Of a stretch of 64,000 nucleotides of DNA, positions 11,354 through 24,000 are shown piece after piece. The position numbers were made by a program, and so were the translations under genes. Below the pieces are notes generated by a model that had not been told where the DNA came from, searched no databases, and was given only the letters and a program-made list of their open reading frames with translations. Origin of the DNA: Arenicola marina (lineage: Eukaryota; Annelida; Polychaeta; Arenicolidae); NCBI GenBank assembly GCA_964019135.1, contig OZ025263.1:21677123-21741122 (forward strand), read 5' to 3'. How positions within the stretch are numbered: the first letter of the stretch is position 1; each line of letters opens with the position of its first letter.

Positions 11354-12240
11354 TCAAGTAACATGTCAGTATTGATGGCCGAGAGATAAAATGACGCCGT
11401 CTTCAAAGCAACGTCCAGGCCAGTTTTACGCCGTTTTTACGGAGATCTACGGGCGAGGAAACAGATCGGTCACCGTGGCAGGTCGATTCCACCTCAAACA
11501 TTGAGGATTCAAAGCATTGAGGCATGTGAAAAACAGCGATAACCATTCAGAGAAACGGCTTCCATAACGGGAGGCTTGCTATATATAGACTTGTAATGAT
11601 TCATATTTTATAGCATGTAGAGCCACAAATCAAAAGTAATTTTCACCCGAGGAAGGCAAGATGGAGCCACAAGTAATATATTTAACACGGGGTATCTGTC
11701 ACCGCATAATGAGTGCACAGATTTATCATACAATAATTGTCATTTTCACAACGTTGCTAAATAAAATAATCATTGCCTGTACCCACACATGGTATGAACT
11801 CTGACAGTAAGAAATAAATCTTATAGCTGTAGTTAAGCTTACTCAATATTTTTTTTTCAAATTAACAATTGAGTTAACAATTAAGTGGTTTTGATTTATG
11901 TCATTTGATAATTGCTGTAGGATGGTATTCCCCAGCGGATTATACAGACACACCGTGTTTCCTTGCATACCTTCCGTAGTAACATTGAAATCTGGATTTT
12001 GAGCTTAAAGGTGGGTTTTGAACAATTTTTTGCTAAAGAAAGTGGACGGACTTAAATAAACCACCCCCATTAGATTTTTAGTTCAATGCGTTACCCAATT
12101 TAATTCTAAGCAACGCCGCTTCATCTTAATAAGAAGCGCTGAATATTCGAAGAAAGGCTTAATTGGACCGTCATCAGAATAAAATTGGTCCATAGATTAT
12201 CTCGTCACAGACGAACGAATCAAATGCCATCAAAGTAAAC
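11354..12240. other. Unique AT-rich region, no gene seen
   Basis: About 900 bp of ordinary complex sequence. I found no open frame with a recognisable product and no clear repeat. Confidence 0.5.
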
Positions 12241-12480
12241 GGTGTCACCCCTTGGTCTAGATGGTAGCGCGTTCGGCTAGTGTGAAGAATGCTCTGCCAG
12301 CCCTGGGCGTGGTTCGCGCCCCGCCTGTGTGTACAGGACAAAGCTCCCATGTCTCTCTTCGCATGAGGTATAAAGAGAGTTACTCTCGCGGACTCTACCT
12401 TGACCCCGTGACCCTTCCCATAGTGGCAATATGACCTACATGGGTGCAAGCGCCCTACATGAACAGAGCAAGAAAAATAA
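12241..12480 (+). mobile_element. tRNA-derived SINE-like element
   Basis: The 5' part is tRNA-like. TGGTCTAGATGG at 12253-12264 matches a Pol III A box, and GGTTCGCGCCC at 12311-12321 matches a B box with normal spacing (about 46 bp). A non-tRNA body of about 150 bp follows, ending in an A-rich tail (AAGAAAAATAAACG near 12470). This head-body-tail layout is that of a SINE. The true ends and target duplications are uncertain. A short AAA(G/A)TAAACG match on both sides is only suggestive. Confidence 0.6.
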
Positions 12481-12844
12481 ACGTGCTATGGAAAAGAAAT
12501 GCTATGGGAAACGAAGACAACCATAGACCAGCAATATATATAATTATAGAACTTCAAGTATAGCTATCAGTGAAGGGAAACGAATTAGTTGTTTGCACCG
12601 CTTGAAACTCAGGAATAGGGTTTGTGAACAAAAGATCAGTAAAATAAAGACAATACAGGATAACACATGACTATACGTACATGTATATATATATATATAA
12701 TGAGAGAGAGAGAGAGCCATTCCTTCAATTTTATATGATTTTACCTTGATTGATGATAACGTTGTAGAAATACTATACTTGCTTTATTAGACGGAGCAAT
12801 GATCTATGTGATGAGGCGGTTTGTGTTTGTATTTATTGTAATTT
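12481..12844. other. AT-rich spacer with a TA/GA microsatellite
   Basis: Complex AT-rich sequence with an (AT)n tract at about 12684-12699 directly followed by (GA)n at about 12703-12715. No gene seen. Confidence 0.6.
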
Positions 12845-12995
12845 ATTGTATCTATAATTTTATTTTATTCTGAAATTTTATTTTATTTTATTTCGAAATT
12901 TTATTTCATTTTGTTCTGAAATTTTATTTCACTTTATTCTGAAATTTTATTCTATTTCATTCTGAAATTTTATTTTATTCTGAAATTTTACTTTA
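12845..12995. repeat. AT-rich 23-bp minisatellite, about 6 copies
   Basis: CTGAAATTTTATTT-type units. The GAAATT core occurs at 12872, 12895, 12918, 12941, 12963 and 12982, so the period is 23 bp with the last steps shortened to 22 and 19. Confidence 0.85.
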
Positions 12996-14185
12996 ATTTA
13001 CTTATCCTTTTAAGTTATTTAATTTATATTTTATTCCAAGGTGTTATTCATTGAATTGTGGTAGTAATGCCACAGACATTTGTTTAAAATAGATATTCAC
13101 AACAATCTGCGGGACCATGGGAAGCATAAGAGCAAAGAAAACATTCTGCTACATGATTAGATAATATGATCCAACGCTGCGGACCTAAACGTTTGCAGCC
13201 ATTTATGGACAGTAATCGCTCATTGTTGGTAATATTTCGCGACAATGCCGCGATGCCTTTCATGTGTTCCGATGGGGCTGGTGAAGACTCCATTGTCGTC
13301 GGTCTCATTATAGGGGGCAGTGCAGGGCGCTGGGGGATGGGCGATGGGCCAGCGGATCTATGGTGGGGGCGAGGGGGGGAGGTGGGGGGGGGGGTAGCTT
13401 CCCTAATAGATGGTCAGTGGTTGCCTTGAAGTCGGCAGTGGCCCCAGACACACATCCCTACCGCTACCTCTTCTGTGTATGGTCAGTTGGGAGGGCCTTT
13501 CCCGGGGTGACGTCACTTCCTTTGATAAACCCAGACATGAACAATAAAGAAACATCTGGCGCCTACACGTTCCCCCTCCACCCCGCTCCATCCTCTACCT
13601 TTACCCTCAACATTATCGCAGCAGGAATCGTGAATGGTTATGGCATTCTCTAAATTAAATGCATTAATGACAAAACACTCTATATGCTGAGAAAAACGGA
13701 ATTCAAAGGAGTCCGTTTGTTGCGCCATACAGAGCTCTGCTCAAGAGTGTGTATAGATGGTGAAACCAGTGAGCTGATTGGAGGCATCTGATCGTCGCGT
13801 GAAATATTCAGGCTTAAAGACTAATTAGTACCGCAAAAAACATTCCGCGTCAGAAGTCACCTAGATAGTCTAGAGGCAGCGGCGTGATCTGTCCCTAATG
13901 TAGTGTATGATGTAAATCATGACATACCACCTTGTGATATGTACACGTTTTTCTAGATGTCTTGTATGCATGTATGTGTTTTTGTTTCAACAGAAAATAA
14001 TTATAGAATTTTTTTTTAAAATGTCATACCAATGTTATGCCACGACCACCCGCCCACCCCATCCACCATCCCCACCACCCCCAGCCCCCAACCCCCAGCC
14101 CCCACCCATCGCACTCTTTGGTTGGCATCCGTTCGTCTACAAAAGACGATGGGTTTGCAGCTTTTGTTAAGCCTATATGGGGTGA
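12996..14185. other. Unique region with G- and C-rich blocks, no gene seen
   Basis: A G-rich block lies at about 13362-13396 and a C/A-rich pyrimidine block at about 14040-14110. Open frames of 60-130 codons here overlap on both strands and lack recognisable domains. Confidence 0.5.
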
Positions 14186-14187
14186 GC

Positions 14188-14332
14188 GTGGGAGAAGAAA
14201 CGGACGTGGTTGGGGTAGAGTGGGGTGGAGGTGGCAGAAGAAACGGAGATTCGGGGTGGAGTAGGGGTAGGGGTGGTCGTGGGAGAAGAAACGGAGGAGG
14301 GTGGGGGTAGGGGTGGGGGTAGGGGTGTAGTA
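14188..14332. repeat. G-rich degenerate tandem repeat
   Basis: GAGAAGAAACGGA-like segments at about 14191, 14234 and 14282 separated by GGGGTGGAG/GGGGTAG runs, about 42-50 bp apart. The end becomes a GGGGGTAGGGGT simple repeat. Confidence 0.7.
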
Positions 14333-14910
14333 GGATCGGGGGCGGAGGTGGGGATGGCATACGCGGACCAGCGACGACCGCTGCCATCATTAGGTACTTA
14401 ACAACACTACAGGGAAACACACCAGTCAGGGGGTCAGTCTACATACAATACGGACACACCGGGAACCAGCCTGTCGCCATTTTGACGCGCCACGCTCGGT
14501 GCGACCTTTACAGTGTTTGAGAGTGACACACACCCGCTCAATATTGGTAGGCGGAGAGTACTGATGCGCGTAAGACATAGATAATTCAGGCGAGAAGTAC
14601 ACAAGAGAGTGCTGTCGACGTAAGGTCGGGTCTGGACGACTAAGCGCACTAAGTGCAGTAAGTGCCGTAAGTGCTGTGAAGGTTTAATCTTCTGCTATGT
14701 TCTGGTGCGGCTTAAGAACACTTCTGTGAGGTTCAGTGTGTGTTCTGTGTGGCAAAGTTTGGATCTGGCTCTCCCCCAGCGTGAATGAGAAGGTCCCCTT
14801 TAGGTAAGCCTCCTTATGGAGGAGAAGAGAAGTCTTACATATCTTATACATTGACAATACGCAATGTCAATGTCTGATCCAGACACTGATATACCTACCA
14901 GGTACAGTAA
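14333..14910. other. Unique spacer
   Basis: Contains a short iteration of TAAGTGC(A/C)G at about 14648-14675. Otherwise complex sequence with no recognisable gene. Confidence 0.5.
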
Positions 14911-15390
14911 CCCAGCCAACCCACAACGTTCGCACAACGTTAGTTTTTGGTTGTAATCACGTCATCTTAAAGTTAACATCAGGACAACGTTTGTTGCAAA
15001 CAATATTTTGTAGTCCATATTCCATAAAGATTACACCTTTGCTAGTGACTAATAAAAATGGCTGCGTGTAGTAGTTGTTATAAATACGAAATAGTGAGAA
15101 GTCGGGAGTGGACGTTTTCATAACGTTAGAGCAACGTTACGGGAAAAATCAGACATCATGAAAACATTATGTTATTCATTTTCTTTGACAGTCATGCTTC
15201 TATTTAAATCATCATAAACGCATTTGTTCCTTACAGAAGGCACAAGTTTAATACTGGACTGCATGTCTGAAAACGTTATCTGAAAACATTCCGGCAACGT
15301 AACAAAACATACATTTTTACGTGTCACAACGTTTTCGCAACAAAAAAAACGTTGTGTTGACGTTGTCATGACGTTAACCTGTTTGCTGGG
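14911..15390. mobile_element. 480-bp MITE-like element with CCCAGC ends
   Basis: Starts CCCAGCCAACCCACAACGTT and ends GTTTGCTGGG, the reverse complement CCCAGCAAAC matching the left end imperfectly (8 of the first 10 bases). The interior is studded with roughly eleven ACGTT motifs in both orientations, giving subterminal inverted repeats. No coding capacity is visible; a 108-codon frame on the minus strand overlaps it but resembles nothing. The superfamily is not assigned, because I cannot identify a target-site duplication with confidence. Confidence 0.62.
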
Positions 15391-16390
15391 AACCTTCACC
15401 GGTGGAGTAGAGGCAATCGAACGTTGCAGAGCTGCCCTGCAGTCAATTTGGGTAGCCTCTCTTATTGGCTGGTTCGTACCCTCCCAACGTTCCTTCACTT
15501 ATATCGGTCGCATCAAAATGCAATGGTTACGGTTGAAGCAGTGACGTCATGGTCGGTTGTGGTAGATCGAAGTTTCAAATATAAAAAAAAATGCATTTAA
15601 TTCATTCGAACGGAAATTAGGCTTTTATGAAAGCTTGAAAGTACTGGTCTAAAATGAGAACCTACATCATGTTCGGCTGTAGTGATTGCCCCGTCTGGCC
15701 CCCAGGTTAGGTCAGCCACGAGTCTCTTTGATAGCGGAATAGGTTTAACACCCTATGCGGACACCGGTTAGATATTCCAGCCACAGCTCTGTGTTCTGCT
15801 CCTCAGCCCTGACCATGCTCCTTTAAACGAAAAAACACGTCTGATGGCCCAGTATTTGACACATCTGTGAATACCCCACAAAGGCAGTGACTATTGGCAT
15901 GCTCCGCACCCAGCGGTGGGGCTAGATATTGACATATTTTAGTATGATTAATTGTAATATATAGCTGCCCCCTTTCTCGACGTCTGGGAGGGAGCAGCCA
16001 AGGAGAACGGTAGGTCCAGGACTGCCGTCAATCTTAGGCTTTTATTGAATGACTCTGCTCTCTGTCTCTTGGGTCAAATGGTAGCCAGTCTGGGGGAAGA
16101 CTGTGACGTCATCGAGACGTCTGATGAAGCTTTCTTTCGGCAAGAAACTATGTGACAGTAGTAAAAACACTTGTTTGACAGGCAGTGTATCTTCAATTCC
16201 GTAATAATGGCATGTGTTTTATCACAATAACTCAAGTTATGGCCCACAGGGGATTAACAGTATTATACTACAATAATCTCACTCCAACATCATCTCGATC
16301 CCGCGTAATCCAATGATGTTGCATGGGCGGTGATGGCGACAACTGGGGCACGCTGTCCACACGGCGGTTAGGCAGTATGGTCGGTCAGCC
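15391..16390. other. Unique region, no gene seen
   Basis: About 1 kb of complex sequence between the MITE-like element and the 45-bp satellite. TGACGTCA-type CRE matches occur near 15542 and 16106, but there is no open frame or exon that I can defend. Confidence 0.5.
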
Positions 16391-19300
16391 ATTCCCTCTC
16401 ACGGTCAAAGCAGGCAAAACATTCACCCGTCTGCCATTCCCTCTCACGGTCATAGCAGGCAAAACATTCACCCGTCTGCCATTCCCTCTCACGGTCATAG
16501 CAGACAAAACATTCACCCGTCTGCCATTCCCTCTCACTGTCATAGCAGGCAAATCATTCACCCGTCTGCCATTCCCTCTCACGGTCATAGCAGGCAAAAC
16601 ATTCACCCGTCTGCCATTCCCTCTCACGGTCATAGCAGGCAAAACATTCACCCGTCTGCCATTCCCTCTCACGGTCATAGCAGGCAAAACATTCACCCGT
16701 CTGCCATTCCCTCTCACGGTCATAGCAGACAAAACATTCACCCGTCTGCCATTCCCTCTCACTGTCATAGCAGGCAAAACATTCACCCGTCTGCCATTCC
16801 CTCTCACGGTCATAGCAGACAAAAAATTCACCCGTCTGCCATTCCCTCTCACGGTCATAGCAGGCAAAACATTCACCCGTCTGCCATTCCCTCTCACGGT
16901 CATAGCAGGCAAAACATTCACCCGTCTGCCTTTCCCTCTCACTGTCATAGCAGGCAAAACATTCACCCGTCTGCCAGTCCCTCTCACTGTCATAGCAGGC
17001 AAAACATTCACCCGTCTGCCATTCCCTCTCACGGTCATAGCAGACAAAACATTCACCCGTCTGCCATTCCCTCTCACTGTCATAGCAGGCAAAACATTCA
17101 CCCGTCTGCCATTCCCTCTCACTGTCATAGCAGGCAAAACATTCACCCGTCTGCCATTCCCTCTCACTGTCATAGCAGGCAAAACATTCACCCGTCTGCC
17201 ATTCCCTCTCACGGTCATAACAGGCAAAACATTCACCCGTCTGCCATTCCCTCTCACTGTCATAGCAGGCAAAACATTCACCCGTCTGCCATTCCCTCTC
17301 ACTGTCATAGCAGGCAAAACATTCACCCGTCTGCCATTCCCTCTCAATGTCATAGCAGGCAAAACATTCACCCGTCTGCCATTCCCTCTCACGGTCATAA
17401 CAGGCAAAACATTCACCCGTCTGCCATTCCCTATCACGGTCATAGCAGGCAAAACATTCACCCGTCTGCCATTCCCTCTCACTGTCATAGCAGGCAAAAC
17501 ATTCACCCGTCTGCCATTCCCTCTCACTGTCATAGCAGGCAAAACATTCACCCGTCTGCCATTCCCTCTCACGGTCATAGCAGGCAAAACATTCACCCGT
17601 CTGCCATTCCCTCTCACGGTCATAGCAGGCAAAACATTCACCCGTCTGCCATTCCCTCTCACGGTCATAACAGGCAAAACATTCACCCGTCTGCCATTCC
17701 CTCTCACGATCATAGCAGGCAAAACATTCACCCGTCTGCCATTCCCTCTCACGGTCATAGCAGGCAAAACATTCACCCGTCTGCCATTCCCTCTCACGGT
17801 CATAGCAGGCAAAACATTCACCCGTCTGCCTTTCCCTCTCACTGTCATAGCAGGCAAAACATTCACCCGTCTGCCATTCCCTCTCACTGTCATAGCAGGC
17901 AAAACATTCACCCGTCTGCCATTCCCTCTCACGGTCATAGCAGACAAAACATTCACCCGTCTGCCATTTCCTCTCACGGTCATAGCAGGCAAAACATTCC
18001 CCCGTCTGCCATTCCCTCTCACGGTCATAGTAGACGAAACATTCACCCGTCTGCCATTCCCTCTCACTGTCATAGCAGGCAAAACATTCACCCGTCTGCC
18101 ATTCCCTCTCACTGTCATAGCAGGCAAAACATTCACCCGTCTGCCATTCCCTCTCACTGTCATAGCAGGCAAAACATTCACCCGTCTGCCATTCCCTCTC
18201 ACGGTCATAGCAGGCAAAACATTCACCCGTCTGCCATTCCCTCTCACGGTAATAGCAGGCAAAACATTCACCCGTCTGCCATTCCCTCTCACGGTCATAA
18301 CAGGCAAAACATTCACCCGTCTGCCATTCCCTCTCACGGTCATAGCAGGCAAAACATTCACCCGTCTGCCATTCCCTCTCACTGTCATAGCAGGCAAAAC
18401 ATTCACCCGTCTGCCATTCCCTCTCACTGTCATAGCAGGCAAAACATTCACCCGTCTGCCATTCCCTCTCCCGGTCATAACAGGCAAAACATTCACCCGT
18501 CTGCCATTCCCTCTCACTGTCATAGCAGGCAAAACATTCACCCGTCTGCCATTCCCTCTCACGGTCATAGTAGACGAAACATTCACCCGTCTGCCATTCC
18601 CTCTCACGGTCATAGCAGGCAAAACATTCACCCGTCTGCCATTCCCTCTCACTGTCATAGCAGGCAAAACATTCACCCGTCTGCCATTCCCTCTCACTGT
18701 CATAGCAGGCAAAACATTCACCCGTCTGCCATTCCCTCTCACGGTCATAGCAGGCAAAACATTCACCCGTCTGCCATTCCCTCTCACGGTCATAGCAGGC
18801 AAAACATTCACCCGTCTGCCATTCCCTCTCACGGTCATAGCAGGCAAAACATTCACCCGTCTGCCATTCCCTCTCACGGTCATAGCAGGCAAAACATTCA
18901 CCCGTCTGCCATTCCCTCTCACGGTCATAGCAGGCAAAACATTCACCCGTCTGCCATTCCCTCTCACTGTCATAGCAGGCAAAACATTCACCCGTCTGCC
19001 ATTCCCTCTCACGGTCATAACAGGCAAAACATTCACCCGTCTGCCATTCCCTCTCACTGTCATAGCAGGCAAAACATTCACCCGTCTGCCATTCCCTCTC
19101 ACTGTCATAGCAGGCAAAACATTCACCCGTCTGTCATTCCCTCTCACGGTCATAGCAGGCAAAACATTCACCCGTCTGCCATTCCCTCTCACTGTCATAG
19201 CAGGCAAAACATTCACCCGTCTGCCATTCCCTCTCACTGTCATAGCAGGCAAAACATTCACCCGTCTGCCATTCCCTCTCACTGTCATAGCAGGCAAAAC

Positions 19301-22176
19301 ATTCACCCGTCTGCCATTCCCTCTCACGGTCATAGCAGGCAAAACATTCACCCGTCTGCCATTCCCTCTCACGGTCATAGCAGGCAAAACATTCACCCGT
19401 CTGCCATTCCCTCTCACTGTCATAGCAGGCAAAACATTCACCCGTCTGCCATTCCCTCTCACGGTCATAGCAGACAAAACATTCACCCGTCTGCCATTTC
19501 CTCTCACGGTCATAGCAGGCAAAACATTCCCCCGTCTGCCATTCCCTCTCACGGTCATAGTAGACGAAACATTCACCCGTCTGCCATTCCCTCTCACTGT
19601 CATAGCAGGCAAAACATTCACCCGTCTGCCATTCCCTCTCACTGTCATAGCAGGCAAAACATTCACCCGTCTGCCATTCCCTCTCACTGTCATAGCAGGC
19701 AAAACATTCACCCGTCTGCCATTCCCTCTCACGGTCATAGCAGGCAAAACATTCACCCGTCTGCCATTCCCTCTCACGGTAATAGCAGGCAAAACATTCA
19801 CCCGTCTGCCATTCCCTCTCACGGTCATAACAGGCAAAACATTCACCCGTCTGCCATTCCCTCTCACGGTCATAGCAGGCAAAACATTCACCCGTCTGCC
19901 ATTCCCTCTCACTGTCATAGCAGGCAAAACATTCACCCGTCTGCCATTCCCTCTCACTGTCATAGCAGGCAAAACATTCACCCGTCTGCCATTCCCTCTC
20001 CCGGTCATAACAGGCAAAACATTCACCCGTCTGCCATTCCTTCTCACTGTCATAGCAGGCAAAACATTCACCCGTCTGCCATTCCCTCTCACGGTCATAG
20101 CAGACAAAACATTCACCCGTCTGCCATTTCCTCTCACGGTCATAGCAGGCAAAACATTCCCCCGTCTGCCATTTCCTCTCACGGTCATAGCAGGCAAAAC
20201 ATTCACCCGTCTGCCATTCCCTCTCACTGTCATAGCAGGCAAAACATTCACCCGTCTGCCATTCCCTCTCACTGTCATAGCAGGCAAAACATTCACCCGT
20301 CTGCCATTCCCTCTCACTGTCATAGCAGGCAAAACATTCACCCGTCTGCCATTCCCTCTCACGGTCATAGTAGACGAAACATTCACCCGTCTGCCATTCC
20401 CTCTCACGGTCATAGCAGGCAAAACATTCACCCGTCTGCCATTCCCTCTCACTGTCATAGCAGGCAAAACATTCACCCGTCTGCCATTCCCTCTCACTGT
20501 CATAGCAGGCAAAACATTCACCCGTCTGCCATTCCCTCTCACGGTCATAGCAGGCAAAACATTCACCCGTCTGCCATTCCCTCTCACGGTCATAGCAGGC
20601 AAAACATTCACCCGTCTGCCATTCCCTCTCACGGTCATAGCAGGCAAAACATTCACCCGTCTGCCATTCCCTCTCACGGTCATAGCAGGCAAAACATTCA
20701 CCCGTCTGCCATTCCCTCTCACGGTCATAGCAGGCAAAACATTCACCCGTCTGCCATTTCCTCTCACTGTCATAGCAGGCAAAACATTCACCCGTCTGCC
20801 ATTCCCTCTCACGGTCATAACAGGCAAAACATTCACCCGTCTGCCATTCCCTCTCACTGTCATAGCAGGCAAAACATTCACCCGTCTGCCATTCCCTCTC
20901 ACTGTCATAGCAGGCAAAACATTCACCCGTCTGTCATTCCCTCTCACGGTCATAGCAGGCAAAACATTCACCCGTCTGCCATTCCCTCTCACTGTCATAG
21001 CAGGCAAAACATTCACCCGTCTGCCATTCCCTCTCACTGTCATAGCAGGCAAAACATTCACCCGTCTGCCATTCCCTCTCACTGTCATAGCAGGCAAAAC
21101 ATTCACCCGTCTGCCATTCCCTCTCACGGTCATAGCAGGCAAAACATTCACCCGTCTGCCATTCCCTCTCACGGTCATAACAGGCAAAACATTCACCCGT
21201 CTGCCATTCCCTCTCACTGTCATAGCAGGCAAAACATTCACCCGTCTGCCATTCCCTCTCACTGTCATAGCAGGCAAAACATTCACCCGTCTGCCATTCC
21301 CTCTCACGGTCATAGCAGGCAAAACATTCACCCGTCTGCCATGCCCTCTCACGGTCATAGCAGGCAAAACATTCACCCGTCTGCCATTCCCTCTCACTGT
21401 CATAGCAGGCAAAACATTCACCCGTCTGCCATTCCCTCTCACTGTCATAGCAGACAAAACATTCACCCGTCTGCCATTCCCTCTCACGGTCATAGCAGGC
21501 AAAACATTCACCCGTCTGTCATTCCCTCTCACGGTCATAGCAGGCAAAACATTCACCCGTCTGCCATTCCCTCTCACGGTCATAGCAGGCAAAACATTCA
21601 CCCGTCTGCCATTCCCTCTCACTGTCATAGCAGGCAAAACATTCACCCGTCTGCCATTCCCTCTCACGGTCATAGCAGGCAAAACATTCACCCGTCTGCC
21701 ATTCCCTCTCACGGTCATAGCAGGCAAAACATTCACCCGTCTGCCATTCCCTCTCACGGTCATAGCAGGCAAAACATTCACCCGTCTGCCATTCCCTCTC
21801 ACGGTCATAGCAGGCAAAACATTCACCCGTCTGCCATTCCCTCTCACGGTCATAGCAGGCAAAACATTCACCCGTCTGCCATTCCCTCTCACTGTCATAG
21901 CAGGCAAAACATTCACCCGTCTGCCATTCCCTCTCACTGTCATAGCAGACAAAACATTCACCCGTCTGCCATTCCCTCTCACGGTCATAGCAGGCAAAAC
22001 ATTCACCCGTCTGCCATTCCCTCTCACGGTCATAGCAGGCAAAACATTCACCCGTCTGCCATTCCCTCTCACGGTCATAGCAGGCAAAACATTCACCCGT
22101 CTGCCATTCCCTCTCACGGTCATAGCAGGCAAAACATTCACCCGTCTGCCATTCCCTCTCACTGTCATGGCAAACC
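16391..22176. repeat. 45-bp satellite, 128 full copies, open on both strands
   Basis: A highly uniform array with core CAGGCAAAACATTCACCCGT followed by CTGCCATTCCCTCTCACGGT. Unit starts run from 16391 to 22151 in exact 45-bp steps (128 full units plus a partial 129th). Since 45 is divisible by three, the plus strand is open for 1,959 codons (16323-22202), reading FPLTVIAGKTFTRLP per unit. The minus strand is open for 1,983 codons, reading GNGRRVNVLPAMTVR, and other frames are open for long stretches. The commonest variation is ACGGTC versus ACTGTC, silent in both main frames. Others alter residues (A to T, G to D, and an A-G-K to V-D-E triple change). No indel or stop breaks the array. I call it satellite DNA. 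A translated repetitive protein cannot be excluded from the sequence alone. Confidence 0.97.
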
Positions 22177-22555
22177 AAGCATTGTGTCGTGTGAAACAAT
22201 GAAGACCACTTAAACGATGACCGCCCGCAACTCTCCACCCCCCCACTCTACCGACCCCCCCTACCCCCACCCCACCCCCGTACACCCCCAGCTCCCCCAC
22301 ACACCCCTCCCCTCCCTTCGATCCCCAATCGTTCATCCTGCACTACCTCGCCGCACATCAAAAACATCTTCAGAGTATATACATCATGGATCGCCTGGTC
22401 TTCGGCTTGGCGCCATGCTTGCCCATTGCGTGCTGATCAGCCGGAGAGATAATCTCCTTAATCCCTGCGATTAGTGTTCTTGTCTGGACTATTTATAGAT
22501 ATCTGCTCCAAATCTGTGGCGGTGGTTATTTTTAATCTGTCGTTGACCGGGCTGT
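22177..22555. other. Unique spacer with C-rich block
   Basis: C-rich sequence at about 22235-22315, then complex sequence. No gene seen. Confidence 0.5.
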
Positions 22556-22559
22556 CCTC

Positions 22560-23345
22560 CAATTGGCTACTAAATTAATTTATTTGCACCGATTCGGTAA
22601 TAAATTATTCCTGCTTGCACCCATGGGCTACTAAATTAATCCTGTTTGCCCCCTTTGGCTACCAAATTATTCATGTTTGCACCCATTGGCTACTAAAGTA
22701 ATCCTGTTTTTACCCATTGGCTACTAAATTATTCATGTTTGCACCCATTGGCTACTAAATTAAACCTGTTTTTACCCATTGGCCACTAAATTATTCATGT
22801 TTGCACCCATTGGCTACTAAATTATTCATGTTTACACCCATTGGCTACTAAATTAATCCTGTTTGCACCCATTGGCCACTAAATTATTCATGTTTACACG
22901 CATTTGCTACTAAATGAATCCTGTTTTCACCCATTGGCTACTAAATTATTCATGTTTGCACCCATTGGCTACTAACTTAATCCTTTTTTCACCCATTGGC
23001 TACCAAATTATTCATGTTTGCACCCATTGGCTACTAAATTAATCCTGTTTGCACCCATTGGCTACTAAATTATTCATGTTTGCACCCATTGGCTACTAAA
23101 TTAATCCTGTTTACACCCATTGGCTACTAAATTAATCCTGTTTTCACCCATTGGCCACCAAATTATTCATGTTTACACCCATTGGCTACTAAATTAATCC
23201 TGTTGTCACCCATTAGCTGCTACTTTAAACCTTTTTTCACCCATTGGCTACTAAATTATTCATGGTTGCACCCATTGGCTACTAAAGTCTGACCAACTGT
23301 CTACTAAATTACTCCTGCCTGGACGCCTTGGGTACTAAATTACTG
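22560..23345. repeat. 31-bp minisatellite, about 25 copies
   Basis: Core ACCCATTGGCTACTAAATTA with starts such as 22681, 22712 and 22743 (31-bp period). Units tend to alternate between a TTCATGTTTGC and an ATCCTGTTTNC second half, suggesting a 62-bp dimer. Each unit carries ATTGG, the reverse of a CCAAT box. Both edges are degenerate. Confidence 0.94.
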
Positions 23346-23685
23346 CTGTTTGTTGCTGCTGCTAGATCATCCGTGCTGAATGTGGTAATGACCTTGACCT
23401 TTACGCAATGCTATGTCACGTCAGTAAATGTGTTTACCATTGCAGGGCGCTGACCAATCGCTGCCGGACACAGACGGAGGCTGCCACGCACACGATCCAG
23501 TGATTCCTGCATACAGATGACGAAACTGAACTGAATGTTATTGGCTGCATCTACGGCACACACCGTTATGTCAGCTTCGCGATCCTACCAGCGGACGGCA
23601 GTGAAGGGAACCAAACCAACCGACCATATGGCCATAAGGGACGCTAGCTGGAAAAATCAACGTGTATTAATAATAACCGTGTCCT
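23346..23685. other. Unique spacer
   Basis: Complex sequence with short unassigned open frames only. Confidence 0.5.
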
Positions 23686-24000
23686 TCAAGTCCCCCGCCC
23701 CCTCCCCCTCCACCCTGTTATACCCCACCCTGCGCCTCGACCTCAAGTCGCCCCCCCTCCACTCCAACCTCTCCTCCCCCACCCTGCCCCTCGACCTGTA
23801 GTCGCCTCCCCCCCCCCCTCCACCCTCGCCCCCCCCCCCCGGGCCCCTCGACCTCTCCTAGCTGCGTGACCTCCTCCTCCCGTACGCCCTCTCTTCCACG
23901 CCCCCCGCCCACCCCCCGTTCTCCCCTCCACCCACCCCCCCGTCCTCCCCTCCACCCCCCCGTCCTCCCCTCCATCCCAACTCCCCACCCCTCGTCCGCT
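23686..24000. repeat. Polypyrimidine (C-rich) tract
   Basis: The plus strand is dominated by CCCCTCC and CCCCACC runs with a few short mixed interruptions. Frames on both strands are low-complexity P/S/T or G/R/E and are not credible genes. Confidence 0.85.

Noticed and set aside
16323-22202. A 1,959-codon protein gene on the plus strand (and a 1,983-codon one on the minus strand)
   Set aside because: Both frames are a by-product of a stop-free 45-bp unit. There are no unique domains, signal peptide or conserved flanks, and both strands cannot be read as genes on this evidence. Kept only as a finding to test.
21519-22238. A minus-strand frame with C-x2-C every 15 residues, resembling zinc-finger repeats
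   Set aside because: The cysteines come from the 45-bp unit read in a third frame. Spacing fits no known finger class, and the frame closes elsewhere in the array.
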